A DNA stretch of 64,000 nt from Tomitella gaofuii (GCF_014126825.1 NZ_CP059900.1:2494954-2558953), one strand, 5' to 3'; positions 37,388-46,978 are shown, numbered from the stretch's first letter. Made by a program: numbers and translations. The notes: generated from the letters alone by a model not told the origin.

Positions 37388-37486
37388 TCGTGGAACACGC
37401 CGCGGCGGCGTGCGCCCGCGCTCGCCCGCCGCAGGACCGGTGCGCATCCGCGCCGGCCCCCCGCATCGCAGGAAGGGAGTCCGCCA

Positions 37487-38152
37487 GTGCACGTCGTCGT
37501 CATGGGCTGCGGCCGCGTCGGAGCCTCGCTGGCGGCCTCGCTGTACCGGGTCGGCCACGACGTCGCCATCATCGACCGCGATCCGCAGGCCTTCGACCGG
37601 CTCGCCACCGACTTCCCCTCGGAGCGGATCGTGGGGATGGGCTTCGACCGTTCCGTGCTCATCCGCGCCGGCATCGAGAAGGCCGACGCCTTCGCGGCCG
37701 TCAGCTCCGGTGACAATTCCAACATCATCGGCGCCCGCGTGGCACGCGAGATGTTCGGCGTCGACCGTGTCGTCGCGCGCATCTACGACGCCAAACGCGC
37801 GCGCGTCTTCGAGCGCCTCGGGATCCCGACCATCGCCACCGTCCCGTGGACCACCGACCGCTTCCTGCAGGCGATCACGCAGGATTCGCCGTCCGACAGC
37901 TGGCGCGACCCGTCCGGCAACGTCGCCGTGGTGGCCGTCAGCCCGCATGAGGACTGGATGGGCCGCAGGACCTCCGCGCTCGAGGACGCGCTCGGCGCCC
38001 GGGTCGCCTTCCTCATCCGCTACGGCGAGGGGGTGCTGCCCGACGCCCGCACAGTCCTGCAGGCCGACGACCAGGTGTACATCGCCGCCGTGGCGGGGCG
38101 CGTCGCCGAGGCCGTGGCGCTGGCCGAGGCACCGCCGCCCGCCGAGCTGTGA
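37487..38152 (+). CDS. ceoB: TrkA-family potassium uptake regulatory protein CeoB
   Basis: 221 aa with RCK/TrkA_N Rossmann domain (VVVMGCGRVGASLAASL, then IIDRDP as the NAD-ribose acidic end) and a TrkA_C domain. Binds NAD(H) or nucleotides and gates Trk-type potassium transport at the membrane. GGAAGGGAG lies before GTG 37487. Pairs with ceoC 60 bp downstream, as Rv2691-Rv2692. No membrane subunit gene is next to it unless the divergent permease fills that role. Confidence 0.92.
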   Translation: MHVVVMGCGRVGASLAASLYRVGHDVAIIDRDPQAFDRLATDFPSERIVGMGFDRSVLIRAGIEKADAFAAVSSGDNSNIIGARVAREMFGVDRVVARIYDAKRARVFERLGIPTIATVPWTTDRFLQAITQDSPSDSWRDPSGNVAVVAVSPHEDWMGRRTSALEDALGARVAFLIRYGEGVLPDARTVLQADDQVYIAAVAGRVAEAVALAEAPPPAEL

Positions 38153-38212
38153 CGCGCAGCCGCCGGATCCACCGACGCACGACAGACCGGAACGAGTGAC
38201 GAGGGTGTCCCG

Positions 38213-38902
38213 ATGAGAATTGCCATTGCCGGAGCGGGCGCGGTGGGCCGCGCCATCGCGGGCGAGCTCCTGATCAGCGGCCACAGCGTGATGCTCATCG
38301 AGCGCAAGGCGTCCGCTGTCACCCCCGAGGCCATCCCGGGTGCGCGTTGGGTGCACGCCGACGCCTGCGAGCTCGGCCGCCTCGAGGAGGCCGAGCTGCA
38401 GAACATCGACGTCATGATCGCCGCCACCGGCGACGACAAGGCCAACCTGGTCACCAGCCTGCTCGCCAAGATCGAGTTCGCCGTGCAGCGGGTCGTCGCC
38501 CGCGTCAACGACCCCCGCAACGAGTGGCTCTTCGACGAATCGTGGGGCGTCGACGTGGCGGTCTCGACGCCCCAGATGCTCGCCTCGCTCGTCGAGGAGG
38601 CGGTGACGGTGGGCGACCTGGTGCGGCTGATGACCCTGCGCCAGGGCAGCGCCAACCTCGTCGAGGTGACCCTGCCGGACGACACGCCCCTCGCCGGCAA
38701 GCCGGTGCGCAGGATCCCCCTGCCCCGGGACGCCGCGCTGGTGACGATCCTGCGTGGCGGCCGCGTCATCGTGCCGGAGCCGGACGACCCGCTCGAAGGC
38801 AGTGACGAACTGCTCTTCGTCACCACCGACGGCGTCGAGGACGCACTGCGTCAGGCCCTGGGACTTGGCTCGCCGGAGGGGTACGGTTCGCCGGCACGGT
38901 AG
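38213..38902 (+). CDS. ceoC: TrkA-family potassium uptake regulatory protein CeoC
   Basis: 229 aa. TrkA_N domain starting IAIAGAGAVGRAIAGELL with acidic end LIERK, then a TrkA_C domain (PDDTPLAGKPVRRIPLP). Probably forms a complex with CeoB. GAGGGTG precedes ATG 38213. Its last 52 bp overlap the convergent DUF3159 gene. Confidence 0.92.
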   Translation: MRIAIAGAGAVGRAIAGELLISGHSVMLIERKASAVTPEAIPGARWVHADACELGRLEEAELQNIDVMIAATGDDKANLVTSLLAKIEFAVQRVVARVNDPRNEWLFDESWGVDVAVSTPQMLASLVEEAVTVGDLVRLMTLRQGSANLVEVTLPDDTPLAGKPVRRIPLPRDAALVTILRGGRVIVPEPDDPLEGSDELLFVTTDGVEDALRQALGLGSPEGYGSPAR

Positions 38903-39711
38903 CCGGACCCCGGCGTGCCCCCTGCCGCGGGCCTCCCGCCGCCGGCCGCATCGTCGTCGACGGCGTCTTCGACAGTGTCCGCCGCCGACGGCCCATCACC
39001 GCTGACCTCACCGCCAACCTCACCGCCTGCAACGTCATCGCTTGCAACATCGTCGACGGCGATCCCGTCGTCGGGCGACTCCTCCTCCGGGGCACCGAGG
39101 ACCTCGAACACCGCGGAGTCCGCGCGCCGGATCGCGTAGAACGTGACGAGCAGCGCGAGAGCCGCCAATGGCCACCCCATGGCGATGCGCGCGAAGGCGA
39201 GCCACCCCGTCTGGTCCGACTCGTAGAGCTGCGACTGCACCAGGTAGCGGGCGGCGAACACGACGGCCCAGCCGATCGTCGCGACGTCGTAGAGGGTGCG
39301 GGCCCGCCGCACGCTGCGCCAGCGCGACGACACGCCGTTGAGCCCGTTCCAGATGACCCCCACCAGCGGCCATCGCACCAGAACCGACACCAGGAACACG
39401 CCCCCGTAGACGAGGGAGGTGTAGATGCCGAAGAGGAAATAGCCCTTGGCGGTGCCGGTGCGGTGCGCGATGTACGCGCAAATGCCGACGCCGATGAACC
39501 CGGAGACGGCGGGCTGGATCTTCTCACCGCGGACGAGCCGCCACACGAGGATGGCCGCCGCGACTCCCAGCGCCGCGAACAGGGCCGGCTGCAGGCTCCA
39601 GACGGCGTTGACGGGCACGAAAACAAGGATCGGCAGCGTCGAGTAGACGAGCCCGCCGATCCCACCCATCTGCTCGAGAAGGGTCTCTTTGCGTTCCTGC
39701 TCCTGCGTCAC
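38851..39711 (-). CDS. DUF3159 membrane protein
   Basis: 286 aa in the position of Rv2693c. ETLLEQMGGIGGLVYSTLPI opens the conserved domain, with five to six hydrophobic segments through residue about 195 and a hydrophilic Asp/Gly-rich tail of about 90 residues. Function unknown. GTG 39711 is preferred: CACCCT lies six bases upstream and no Shine-Dalgarno is visible; GTG 39729 is the longer alternative. Overlaps ceoC by 52 bp tail to tail. Confidence 0.8.
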   Translation of the reverse strand: MTQEQERKETLLEQMGGIGGLVYSTLPILVFVPVNAVWSLQPALFAALGVAAAILVWRLVRGEKIQPAVSGFIGVGICAYIAHRTGTAKGYFLFGIYTSLVYGGVFLVSVLVRWPLVGVIWNGLNGVSSRWRSVRRARTLYDVATIGWAVVFAARYLVQSQLYESDQTGWLAFARIAMGWPLAALALLVTFYAIRRADSAVFEVLGAPEEESPDDGIAVDDVASDDVAGGEVGGEVSGDGPSAADTVEDAVDDDAAGGGRPAAGGTPGSGYRAGEPYPSGEPSPRA

Positions 39712-39763
39712 CGTTCGAGGGTGCCACACATGCGCGCGCCGCGGCTGGCCGCCCGGCCGCGCC

Positions 39764-40141
39764 TCACGGCTCTCCCTGCAGCTCGTACAGGGGGTTGTAG
39801 AGCACCTTCGCGCCGTCGCGATCGCCGAGCCGCCCGCGCACCGACACGGTGCGGCCGGGTTCGATCCCGGGAATGCGGCGGCGGCCGAGCCACACGAGCG
39901 TCACGGTGTCGTGGCCATCCCACAGCTCGGCCTCCATGCCCGCCGCGCACCCGCGCGTACCCGCGGAGACCGTGCGCAGCCGGCCGACCATCGTGATCTC
40001 CTCGCCGCGGACGAAGTCCGTGCACGGGCGGACCCCCGCGGCCTCGGTGGCCGCGACCATCTCCTTGGTGTCGAGGTCGTCGATGTCCTCCGTCAGCCGC
40101 TGTGACAGCCGACGGAAATAGCCCTTAGCCGCGGTGGCCAT
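39764..40141 (-). CDS. OB-fold nucleic acid binding protein
   Basis: 125 aa in the position of Rv2694c. Residues about 45-120 follow the OB-fold strand pattern (ITMVGRLRTVS, DTVTLVWLGRR, TVSVRGRL), as in RecG-wedge/tRNA_anti-like domains. Likely binds single-stranded DNA or RNA; no partner is known. Good AGGAG six bases before ATG 40141. Upstream of, and probably cotranscribed with, the DUF3159 gene. Confidence 0.82.
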   Translation of the reverse strand: MATAAKGYFRRLSQRLTEDIDDLDTKEMVAATEAAGVRPCTDFVRGEEITMVGRLRTVSAGTRGCAAGMEAELWDGHDTVTLVWLGRRRIPGIEPGRTVSVRGRLGDRDGAKVLYNPLYELQGEP

Positions 40142-40243
40142 GACGCGCTCCTGATGACGCTTCTCTCACGCGGTTCGCCCGCCTTGCACCGCCACCCTAG
40201 ACCCGCCTGCGGGGCAGGTTCATCCGGGCTGGAAGATCGTCAC

Positions 40244-40966
40244 GTGCCTGTGACCTACGACGCCCCGATCGCCGTCCTCCTGCCTGGTACGGGCTCCGAC
40301 GACGACTTCGCCCGCCGCGCTCTCGCCCCCGCCGCCACGGCCCTCGGCGCCGGCCGCATCATCGCCGTCACGCCGCGCCCCGCGCTGATCGACGGTTACC
40401 ACCGCGCACTCGACGAGGCGGCCCGTGCCGCCGGAGACGGCGGGCGCATCCTGATCGGCGGCGTGTCCATCGGCGCGATGGCGGCGGTGCAGTGGGCGCT
40501 GCGCTCGCCGGGGCGTGTGGCCGGGATCATCGGCGCGATGCCCTCCTGGTGCGGGCGGCCGGACGGCAACGTCGGTGCGGCGAGCGCCGCCATCACCGCG
40601 CAGCGCGTGGCCGCCGACGGGGTGGAGCCGACGATCGCGCAGATGCGGGCCACCTCGCCCCGCTGGTTGGGCGACGAACTCGCCCGCTCGTGGCGCGCCC
40701 TCGGGGCGGACCTCGCCGGTGCGATGCGCGCGGCGTCCGCCTACGTGGCACCGACGCCAGCGCAGATCGCGGGCCTCGATGCGCCGCTCGGCGTAGTGGG
40801 GGTCATCGACGATCCGCTGCACCCCGTCGAGGTGGCCCGCGCATGGGCCCGCGCCGCGCACCGCGGCGCGGTGTCGACCATCACGCTCGACGAGCTGGGC
40901 GCCGACCCGTCCGTGCTGTCGACGGCCGGGGCGGAGGCGCTGCGCCGCGCCGCGCGCACGCGGTAA
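40244..40966 (+). CDS. Alpha/beta hydrolase-fold protein
   Basis: 240 aa, matching the place of Rv2695. LLPGTGSDDD near the N-terminus is the usual first loop and GGVSIGAMAAVQWAL near residue 90 is a nucleophile elbow (GxSxG as GVSIG). An acidic residue in GVIDDPLHP fits the triad; a clear catalytic histidine is not obvious near the end. Substrate unknown. GTG 40244 has GGAAG eight bases upstream. Confidence 0.72.
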   Translation: MPVTYDAPIAVLLPGTGSDDDFARRALAPAATALGAGRIIAVTPRPALIDGYHRALDEAARAAGDGGRILIGGVSIGAMAAVQWALRSPGRVAGIIGAMPSWCGRPDGNVGAASAAITAQRVAADGVEPTIAQMRATSPRWLGDELARSWRALGADLAGAMRAASAYVAPTPAQIAGLDAPLGVVGVIDDPLHPVEVARAWARAAHRGAVSTITLDELGADPSVLSTAGAEALRRAARTR

Positions 40967-41030
40967 TCACCGCTGCACGAGAGGCTCGCCCGCGGCATGC
41001 CCCGTCCGGCCGTACCGCCCCGTAGCCCGA

Positions 41031-42020
41031 TCAGGCGCCGTTGCCGCGCCGGAACTGCTGCATCGCCGAGCCGTTGGGGTTCTGCCGGGGCGCCTGCGGC
41101 GCGGCACCGTCGCCGCCGGCCTCCGCACCCCCCTGCCCGCCGTGGGACGCCTCGCGCAGCGCGTCACTCATCTGCTGCTGACGCTGCTGCAGCTGCTCCA
41201 TGGCCGCGCGCTGCTGCTCCGCCTGGGTCTGCGCCGCGCGCTGCTGCTGGGCCTGGGCGAGCTGCTGCGCCAGCTCCTGGGGCAGCGTCACCGTCAGCGG
41301 CGAGCGCACCGGCATGGGCTCGGTGCCGCGGCGCACGACGGCGCCGCTGATCATCTCGCGCGCCACCCCGGTCAGCTCCGCGTCGTCGCCGACGGAGCCG
41401 GTGGGGCCGATGGCGACACCGCGCAGCATCCACCGCGGCCCGTCGACGCCGATGAAGCGCACGTCGCCGTTCGCCGAGGCCGCGTGCAGCTCGCGCCCCC
41501 ACGGGCCCGTGCGCACCGAGGCCGTCGCGCCGTCGCCCCGCACCGATTCCGCCAGCTCGGTGATCACCGACCGCCACTGGCCCGGCGACTTCGGCGCCGC
41601 GAACGCCGCCATCGTCACCCGGCCGCCGCCCACCGTGACGAACACGCCGTTGACGCTGCCGTTGGGCGCCATCTCCACCTGCACCTGGCCGCCCTCGGGC
41701 ACCGGGATGAGCACCGAGCCCAAGTCCAGCACCCGGGTCTCCGCCGCCAGCTCGTCGAGGCCCTCCACCTCGGTCTCATCGAACGGGCCGTCGCTGCGGT
41801 CCTGGGCCTCGGCCGGTTCGTCCTGCGTCGCACCGGGGGCGCCGTCCTCGGAAGCCCCCTGGTCCGCGGCGTCCGCGGCGGCCCGGGCTTCCGGCGCGTC
41901 CTGGGCCGGCGGGGCGTCCGGCGCCGTGCCGGCCTCCTGCTGCTTCGCGGGGATCTGCCCGGGCTGCCCGTCTTCCGTCGCCTGGGCCTCGTTCCGCTTC
42001 TTGCGCCCGAACACCGTCAC
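41031..42020 (-). CDS. DUF3710 protein
   Basis: 329 aa in the position of Rv2696c. Residues about 1-80 are acidic and low-complexity, the DUF3710 core runs from about 90 to 240 ([17 protein letters not shown], then WGRELHAAS), and the last 80 are Gln/Ala-rich ([19 protein letters not shown], likely coiled coil) ending in a Gly/Asn tail. Function unknown. GTG 42020 overlaps the dut stop by 4 nt. Confidence 0.82.
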   Translation of the reverse strand: MTVFGRKKRNEAQATEDGQPGQIPAKQQEAGTAPDAPPAQDAPEARAAADAADQGASEDGAPGATQDEPAEAQDRSDGPFDETEVEGLDELAAETRVLDLGSVLIPVPEGGQVQVEMAPNGSVNGVFVTVGGGRVTMAAFAAPKSPGQWRSVITELAESVRGDGATASVRTGPWGRELHAASANGDVRFIGVDGPRWMLRGVAIGPTGSVGDDAELTGVAREMISGAVVRRGTEPMPVRSPLTVTLPQELAQQLAQAQQQRAAQTQAEQQRAAMEQLQQRQQQMSDALREASHGGQGGAEAGGDGAAPQAPRQNPNGSAMQQFRRGNGA

Positions 42021-42598
42021 ACTCCCTGTTCCGTCGACTCGCCTGGGCCGTCGCCGCTGCCGGAACGTCCGTCCCCGAGCGCCGAGTGCCCTCCGCTCGA
42101 TCCGTAACCGCCATCGCCCCGCGATGTCGCGTCCAGCTCGTCGACCTCCACGAAGTCGACCAACTCCACCCGCTGCACGACGAGTTGCGCGATCCGGTCT
42201 CCGCGCGTGATGTCTATGGCCGTCCGCCTGTCGTGATTGATCAGGCAGACCTTGATCTCACCACGGTAACCCGCATCGATGGTGCCCGGGGTGTTGACGA
42301 TCGACAACCCGGTGCGCGCGGCCAACCCGGAGCGCGGGTGCACCAGTCCCACCGTCCCCACGGGCAGCGCCACCGCGATGCCGGTCCCCACCAGCGCCCG
42401 CTCCCCCGGCGCGATGCGGACGTCCGTCGCGGAGCACAGGTCCACCCCGGCGTCGCCCGGGTGCGCGCGGCGCGGCATCGGCAGCCCGGCGTCCAGGCGC
42501 CGCAGCCGCACGCGTCCCGGCGGCGCGCCGGAATCACCGGATCGCGGGGCGCCGGCGGGGTCGTCACGGCCGGCGGGGACAGCAGAATCAGTCGACAC
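42017..42598 (-). CDS. dut: dUTP diphosphatase (dUTPase)
   Basis: 193 aa trimeric-type dUTPase, longer than the 154 aa M. tuberculosis protein through an N-terminal extension of about 27 residues and a C-terminal one of about 20. Motifs: DAGVDLCSA (1), [16 protein letters not shown] (2 to 3), [11 protein letters not shown] (3), [10 protein letters not shown] (4), [10 protein letters not shown] (5). Hydrolyses dUTP to keep uracil out of DNA. GTG 42598 has TAGTCT eight bases upstream, a leaderless-like start. Divergent from the DUF3093 gene by 24 bp. Confidence 0.94.
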   Translation of the reverse strand: MSTDSAVPAGRDDPAGAPRSGDSGAPPGRVRLRRLDAGLPMPRRAHPGDAGVDLCSATDVRIAPGERALVGTGIAVALPVGTVGLVHPRSGLAARTGLSIVNTPGTIDAGYRGEIKVCLINHDRRTAIDITRGDRIAQLVVQRVELVDFVEVDELDATSRGDGGYGSSGGHSALGDGRSGSGDGPGESTEQGV

Positions 42599-42622
42599 AG
42601 CCGGCCAGACTATCCTGGTGGC
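42599..42622. promoter_or_regulatory. Overlapping divergent promoters of dut and the DUF3093 gene
   Basis: Only 24 bp separate the two start codons. Plus strand: TATCCT (42611-42616), six bases, GTG 42623. Minus strand: TAGTCT (42612-42607), eight bases, GTG 42598. The two -10 elements overlap by 2 bp and neither gene has a Shine-Dalgarno. Confidence 0.55.
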
Positions 42623-43174
42623 GTGTCCAACGCTTCACAGTCCACCGATACCGGCAGCCGGCCGGCCCCCGACGTCGTCTACAGCGAACGGCTGTGGATC
42701 CCGCTCTGGTGGTGGCTCATCGGCGCGGCCGTCGCCGCACTGCTCGGCTACGAGCTCCATCTCGCGTTCCCCTCGGTGCCCACCTGGGTGCTGATGGTCG
42801 CGATGCAGCCCATCTCCCTCGCCGCGGGCGCCTGGCTCAGCCGGTCGCGGCTCACCGTCACCGAGGACCCCGCCGGGCGCGAGTTCCACATCACCGGCCG
42901 CGCCCATCTGCCGCTCAGCGCGGTGTCCCGTGCGGTGGCGGTGCCGCGGTCGGCCAAGCGGGCCGCCATGGGACGCCAACTGGATCCGGCCGCGTTCGTC
43001 TTCCAGCGGCCCTGGGTGGGGCCACTGGCGCTGATCGTCCTCGACGACCCCGACGACCCCACCCCATACTGGCTGGTGAGCTCGCGGCGGCCCCACCGCC
43101 TCCTCGACGCACTGGGCGCGCCCCAGGCGTCGATCGAGGGCGACCGGACCGCACGCACGTCACCGGCCGAATAA
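42623..43174 (+). CDS. DUF3093 membrane protein
   Basis: 183 aa matching Rv2698. Two adjacent hydrophobic helices ([20 protein letters not shown] region, residues 28-48, and [17 protein letters not shown], about 57-75) precede a soluble PH-like domain of 100 residues. Function unknown. GTG 42623 is placed by the leaderless TATCCT-N6-GTG arrangement. Ends before a strong bidirectional terminator. Confidence 0.82.
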   Translation: MSNASQSTDTGSRPAPDVVYSERLWIPLWWWLIGAAVAALLGYELHLAFPSVPTWVLMVAMQPISLAAGAWLSRSRLTVTEDPAGREFHITGRAHLPLSAVSRAVAVPRSAKRAAMGRQLDPAAFVFQRPWVGPLALIVLDDPDDPTPYWLVSSRRPHRLLDALGAPQASIEGDRTARTSPAE

Positions 43175-43207
43175 GGCCCGCATCCAGGGGCCGCCCCCGC
43201 ACGAAAG

Positions 43208-43255
43208 CGGCCGCCCCGGCGCATCTCGGGTTTCCGAGTCGCGCCGGGGCGGCCG
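43208..43255. terminator. Bidirectional terminator between DUF3093 and DUF4193 genes
   Basis: Perfect 15-bp stem CGGCCGCCCCGGCGC / GCGCCGGGGCGGCCG (43208-43222 and 43241-43255) enclosing a second small stem CTCGG/CCGAG. GTTT follows on the plus strand. Confidence 0.75.
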
Positions 43256-43276
43256 TGCGTTTCCGCGCCGCGGGCC

Positions 43277-43582
43277 TCAGCCTGCGCAGTCGCGGCAGAG
43301 CAGCTGGCCGTCCGGGGTCACCTCCGCGAGCCGCGACCGGTGGTGCACCAGGTAGCAGCTGCTGCAGGTGAACTCGTCCTGCTGCCGCGGCACCACGCGT
43401 ACGGACAGCTCCTCACCGGACAGGTCCGCACCGGGCAGCTCGTAGGACTCGGTCGTCTCCCCGTCGTCCACGTCCGCGGACGCGGCCTGCGCGTCGCCGC
43501 GACGGGACTTGAGCTCCTCCAAGGAGTTCTTTCCCACTTCTTCCGAGTCGCCGCGCCTCGGGGCGTCGTAGTCGGTAGCCAT
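43277..43582 (-). CDS. DUF4193 small zinc-ribbon protein
   Basis: 101 aa matching Rv2699c. The C-terminus holds CSSC (residues about 73-76) and CRDC (about 96-99), a zinc-ribbon arrangement; the middle is acidic. Mycobacterial relatives are abundant small proteins of unknown function, and binding to RNA polymerase or nucleic acid would fit the ribbon but is unproven. AAGGA precedes ATG 43582. Long upstream region with two inverted repeats. Confidence 0.88.
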   Translation of the reverse strand: MATDYDAPRRGDSEEVGKNSLEELKSRRGDAQAASADVDDGETTESYELPGADLSGEELSVRVVPRQQDEFTCSSCYLVHHRSRLAEVTPDGQLLCRDCAG

Positions 43583-44138
43583 TGTTCCTTCCCCTGCCTC
43601 GCCGCACGGTGTCGCCGTGCCTGATGCTCGTGTCGAACGCGAGCGCCTTGTCACGCCGGGTTCGAACGCCTTGGCTGCATAACGTGCTGCTACCACGTTT
43701 TGTGCCCGCATATGTCCTGAGTCGAAAGTGATGTTCATCACATTCTCCACCTGCTCGACGCGGGCGTGCAGCACCCGGATCGGCCGGTCCGGGCGGCAAG
43801 ACGATAGCGAACGCTCCCGCGCCACACTGCACCGCCCCCACCCCGTCCGGCCACGCGCGCCGGAAACCCCGCCGCACAGGGCGCCCCCGACCCGATCCGC
43901 CGGCGCCGGCGTGCCGCCCGTGCGAACGGGGTCGGTCCCGATCACCCCGGGTTCAGCGTGTGTCGCGCTGCCCCGGGCCCGCCCTCGCGCATAGGGTGGG
44001 TGACACCGGTCGCTGCAGGCGGGCCCGCCTGCAGCGCGAGCGCCGCCCGTCTCCGCCCCCTGCGGAGAACGACGATGCGCATACGGTGAACGACAACAGG
44101 AAGCCGCCCCCGAGGGCGCGAGGAAAGGCCCACAGCCC
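43583..44138. other. Divergent regulatory region between DUF4193 and cei genes
   Basis: 556 bp, the longest gene-free stretch in the window. Two inverted repeats at 43681-43699 and 43728-43741 are its most distinct features. No reading frame here looks coding. Promoters for both flanking genes must lie in it, but I cannot place them with confidence. Confidence 0.6.
43681..43741. promoter_or_regulatory. Two inverted repeats upstream of the DUF4193 gene
   Basis: AACGTG-N7-CACGTT at 43681-43699 and GTGATG-TT-CATCAC at 43728-43741. They lie 100-160 bp upstream of the DUF4193 start. Candidate binding sites for two different dimeric regulators. Confidence 0.4.
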
Positions 44139-44792
44139 GTGGTTGCACTGATCACCAACGGTCACTCGACCGACTGGCGCGGCCGCCCGTTCCGGCACCG
44201 CAACCGGCTGCCCGCCCTCATCGTCGCCGTCGTCCTCGTGATCCTCGTCGCGATCGTCTGGACTGTGGCGTTCAACACGAACGGCAAGGATGCCGCGGCC
44301 GCCGCCTGCAATCCGCCGGACCCCGGCGGGGCCCCGCTCGGCCACAAGGCGGACGGTTCCCTGCGCGACGTCGACCCCGCGCCGCTCGCCGACACCCGCA
44401 TCCGCGTGTTCAACGCCAACGGGCAGAGCGGCCAGGCCGCGCACGTGGCCGCGGGGCTGAGCGACATCGGCTTCCACCCCGCCGCGGACAACGCCGTCGC
44501 CAACGATCCCGTCTACCTCAACCAGACGCTGCAGTGCCAGGGCCAGATCCGCTACGGAGAAAACGGGGCGGCGACGGCCAGCGCGCTGTGGCTGGTCGTC
44601 CCGTGCGCCGAGCTGATCCGCGACGACCGCACCGACGCCACCGTCGATCTGGCCCTGGGCACGCTCTTCCACGATCTGTCCACCAATTCCGACGCCGAGG
44701 CAGTACTCAAGGCGCTGCGCGTCGCTCCGGGCGGCTCCGCCCCCGCGGTGGACCCGGCGCTGATCGCCGGTGCACACGACGTGCGCTGCTGA
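44139..44792 (+). CDS. cei: Envelope integrity protein Cei (LytR_C domain)
   Basis: 217 aa matching Rv2700. One transmembrane helix at residues about 25-48 (LPALIVAVVLVILVAIVW), then an extracytoplasmic LytR_C domain (TRIRVFNANGQSGQAAHVAAGL) with the cysteines conserved in Cei. Needed for envelope integrity in mycobacteria. GAGGAAAGG precedes GTG 44139. Ends 50 bp from the convergent suhB stop. Confidence 0.9.
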   Translation: MVALITNGHSTDWRGRPFRHRNRLPALIVAVVLVILVAIVWTVAFNTNGKDAAAAACNPPDPGGAPLGHKADGSLRDVDPAPLADTRIRVFNANGQSGQAAHVAAGLSDIGFHPAADNAVANDPVYLNQTLQCQGQIRYGENGAATASALWLVVPCAELIRDDRTDATVDLALGTLFHDLSTNSDAEAVLKALRVAPGGSAPAVDPALIAGAHDVRC

Positions 44793-44842
44793 TCTCCCGC
44801 GCTGCTCACCTCCCGCACAGCGGGACTCCGCGCCGGCCCGGG

Positions 44843-45790
44843 TCAGTCCGCCGGAATCGGGTCGAGCCCGCCCGCCTGCTCCAGGATGCGTCGCAGCGCC
44901 GCCGCGACCCCCGGCGCCGCGGCCAGCGTGACCGCCCCCTCGCCGCTGGTCGAATCGGGGCCCGGCACGTGCACGACCGCGCCCGCCTCGCCGGCGATCA
45001 GCGCACCGGCCGCCCAGTCCCACGGGCTCAACCCGTGCTCGAAGTGGGCGTCGACCTGTCCTGCCGCGACCATGCACAGATCCAACGCCCCGGCACCGAT
45101 CCGCCGGATGTCCCGCACCTGCGGCAGCAGCTCCGCGAGCACGCGCCCCTGCCGCACACGCCGCGACCTCTCGTATCCGAAGCCGGTCGCCACCAGCGCC
45201 ACCGCCGGGTCGGACACGGCGGTGACCCGCAGCGGTGTCACCGTCCCGTCGTCGTCCGTCACGTGCGCGCCCCCGCCCGCCGTGGCGGTGTAGAGCCGCC
45301 GGCCCGCCACGTCGACGACCGCCCCGGCCACCGACCGGCCGTCGATCTGCGCGGCCAGCGAGACCGCGTAGGCCGGAATGCCGTACAGGAAGTTCACCGT
45401 CCCGTCGATCGGGTCGACGACCCACCGCACCGTGCCCGGCAGTGCCGCAGCGCCGCCGGCCTCCTCCCCCAGCACCGCGTCGCCGGGGCGCAGCCGTGCG
45501 AGCATGGACCGCACCAGGTCCTCCGACTCGGTATCGACGACTGTGACCGGGTCGGTCGGCGTGCTCTTGGCGCGCACGGCTCCGCCGTCGCCGGCCGCAC
45601 CCCGGCCCGGATGCCCCCCGCCCGGGCCACCGAACACCTGCGGCCTGCGCGTCCGTACATGCGCGGCGGCGGCCTGCGCCACGTCCACGGCCACCGTGAG
45701 CAGCGCACGCACCTCCGCCGCCGAGACGGCCGGGGCCGCCCCGGAGCCCGGTCCGTACCTGTTCTCGGGTCGATCCTCGAAGCCAGTCAC
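44843..45790 (-). CDS. suhB: Inositol-1-monophosphatase
   Basis: 315 aa IMPase family. Metal-binding motifs GEEAGG near residue 112, WVVDPIDGTVNF near 124-135, and SPWDWAAGALIAGEAG near 250 are intact. It dephosphorylates inositol-1-phosphate and supplies inositol for PI, PIM and mycothiol. Matches Rv2701c. GTG 45790 has GGAGGG directly before it with almost no spacing, so a start slightly downstream is possible. Divergent from ppgK. Confidence 0.92.
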   Translation of the reverse strand: MTGFEDRPENRYGPGSGAAPAVSAAEVRALLTVAVDVAQAAAAHVRTRRPQVFGGPGGGHPGRGAAGDGGAVRAKSTPTDPVTVVDTESEDLVRSMLARLRPGDAVLGEEAGGAAALPGTVRWVVDPIDGTVNFLYGIPAYAVSLAAQIDGRSVAGAVVDVAGRRLYTATAGGGAHVTDDDGTVTPLRVTAVSDPAVALVATGFGYERSRRVRQGRVLAELLPQVRDIRRIGAGALDLCMVAAGQVDAHFEHGLSPWDWAAGALIAGEAGAVVHVPGPDSTSGEGAVTLAAAPGVAAALRRILEQAGGLDPIPAD

Positions 45791-45980
45791 CCCTCCATCG
45801 CAGCACACGGCACCCGCCGCGTCGACGCCGGTGCCGTATGCCCGCGGCGGGTAATGTGATGTCCGCGACTCGGTGCGGTGCGTCCGCCCCCCGCCGGTGC
45901 GCAGGCCTGTGCCGGGCGTGCGCACCCGGCCGGCGGGGCGTCGGCACGTACCGCGGACTCTGCGACGGGAAGGGATTGCC

Positions 45981-46805
45981 GTGGGCGTGACGCCGGAACT
46001 CGGTGCGGATCGGAGCGGGGACAGGCCGGGGGCCACGGCGCCGGCCTCCCACGAGGTCGCCTTCGGAGTCGACATCGGCGGCAGCGGCATCAAGGGCGCC
46101 ATGGTGGACTTGCGCACCGGAGACTTCGTCGACGCGCGCATCAAGATCCCGACGCCGTCGCCCGCCACGCCCGACGCGGTGGCGGACACGGTGCGCACCA
46201 TCGTCGACCGTGCCCAGTGGGCGGGCCCGGTGGGGATCACGCTCCCGTCGGTGGTGCGCGGGGGCATCGTGCGCACCGCCGCCAACATCGACCCGTCGTG
46301 GATCGGCGTTCCGGCCACCGCGCACTTCAGCGACGCGCTCGGCCTCGACTGCACCGTCCTCAACGACGCCGACGCGGCGGGCATCGCCGAGGACCGCTAC
46401 GGCGCAGCCAGCGACGTCGACGGCGCCGTCATGCTGCTCACCTTCGGCACCGGGATCGGGTCGGCCCTGCTCAACCGCGGCGTACTCGTCCCCAACACGG
46501 AGTTCGGCCACCTGGAGGTGGATGGCAAGGAGGCGGAGCATCGCGCCGCCTCGTCCGTGCGCACCCGCAAGAACCTGAGCTGGAAGCACTGGAGCGCAGA
46601 GGTGTCGCGGGTGCTCGTCACGATCGAGCGCCTGGTCTACCCCGACGTGTTCATCGTCGGCGGCGGCATCAGTCAGGACTCGGACAAATGGGTGCCCCGC
46701 CTCACCAACGCAACCCCGGTGCGCGTCGCAACCCTGCACAACCGGGCGGGCATCGTCGGCGCCGCGCTGATGGCCGCGGCGCCGCAGGCGGTTCTCCGTC
46801 CGTAG
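45981..46805 (+). CDS. ppgK: Polyphosphate glucokinase
   Basis: 274 aa ROK-family kinase. Phosphate-1 loop [16 protein letters not shown] near residue 27 and [10 protein letters not shown] near 155 with the ATP/poly-P contact; catalytic aspartate in LNDADAAG near 135. Phosphorylates glucose with polyphosphate or ATP. Matches Rv2702, just before sigA. AAGGGA lies before GTG 45981. Confidence 0.94.
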   Translation: MGVTPELGADRSGDRPGATAPASHEVAFGVDIGGSGIKGAMVDLRTGDFVDARIKIPTPSPATPDAVADTVRTIVDRAQWAGPVGITLPSVVRGGIVRTAANIDPSWIGVPATAHFSDALGLDCTVLNDADAAGIAEDRYGAASDVDGAVMLLTFGTGIGSALLNRGVLVPNTEFGHLEVDGKEAEHRAASSVRTRKNLSWKHWSAEVSRVLVTIERLVYPDVFIVGGGISQDSDKWVPRLTNATPVRVATLHNRAGIVGAALMAAAPQAVLRP

Positions 46806-46972
46806 CCCCGGTCCCCCGGTCCGTGGCCCCCGCCCGAGGCTGTCCGCCGCCACTGCGCGGGATTGCGGGCCCGGCCGGCGCAACCGCAGGTGCAACGCCG
46901 GATCCGCAGGCCCGACGTGCCGCTGCGCCGGTGCGCGGGTCACGTCCACGACCACCGGCCCCCGTCGATCGT

Positions 46973-46978
46973 TACAAT
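46973..46978 (+). promoter_or_regulatory. Candidate sigA promoter -10
   Basis: TACAAT, 95 bp before the sigA start, at the end of a GC-rich spacer. The -35 region has no clear match. It implies a 5' leader of roughly 90 nt. Confidence 0.5.
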
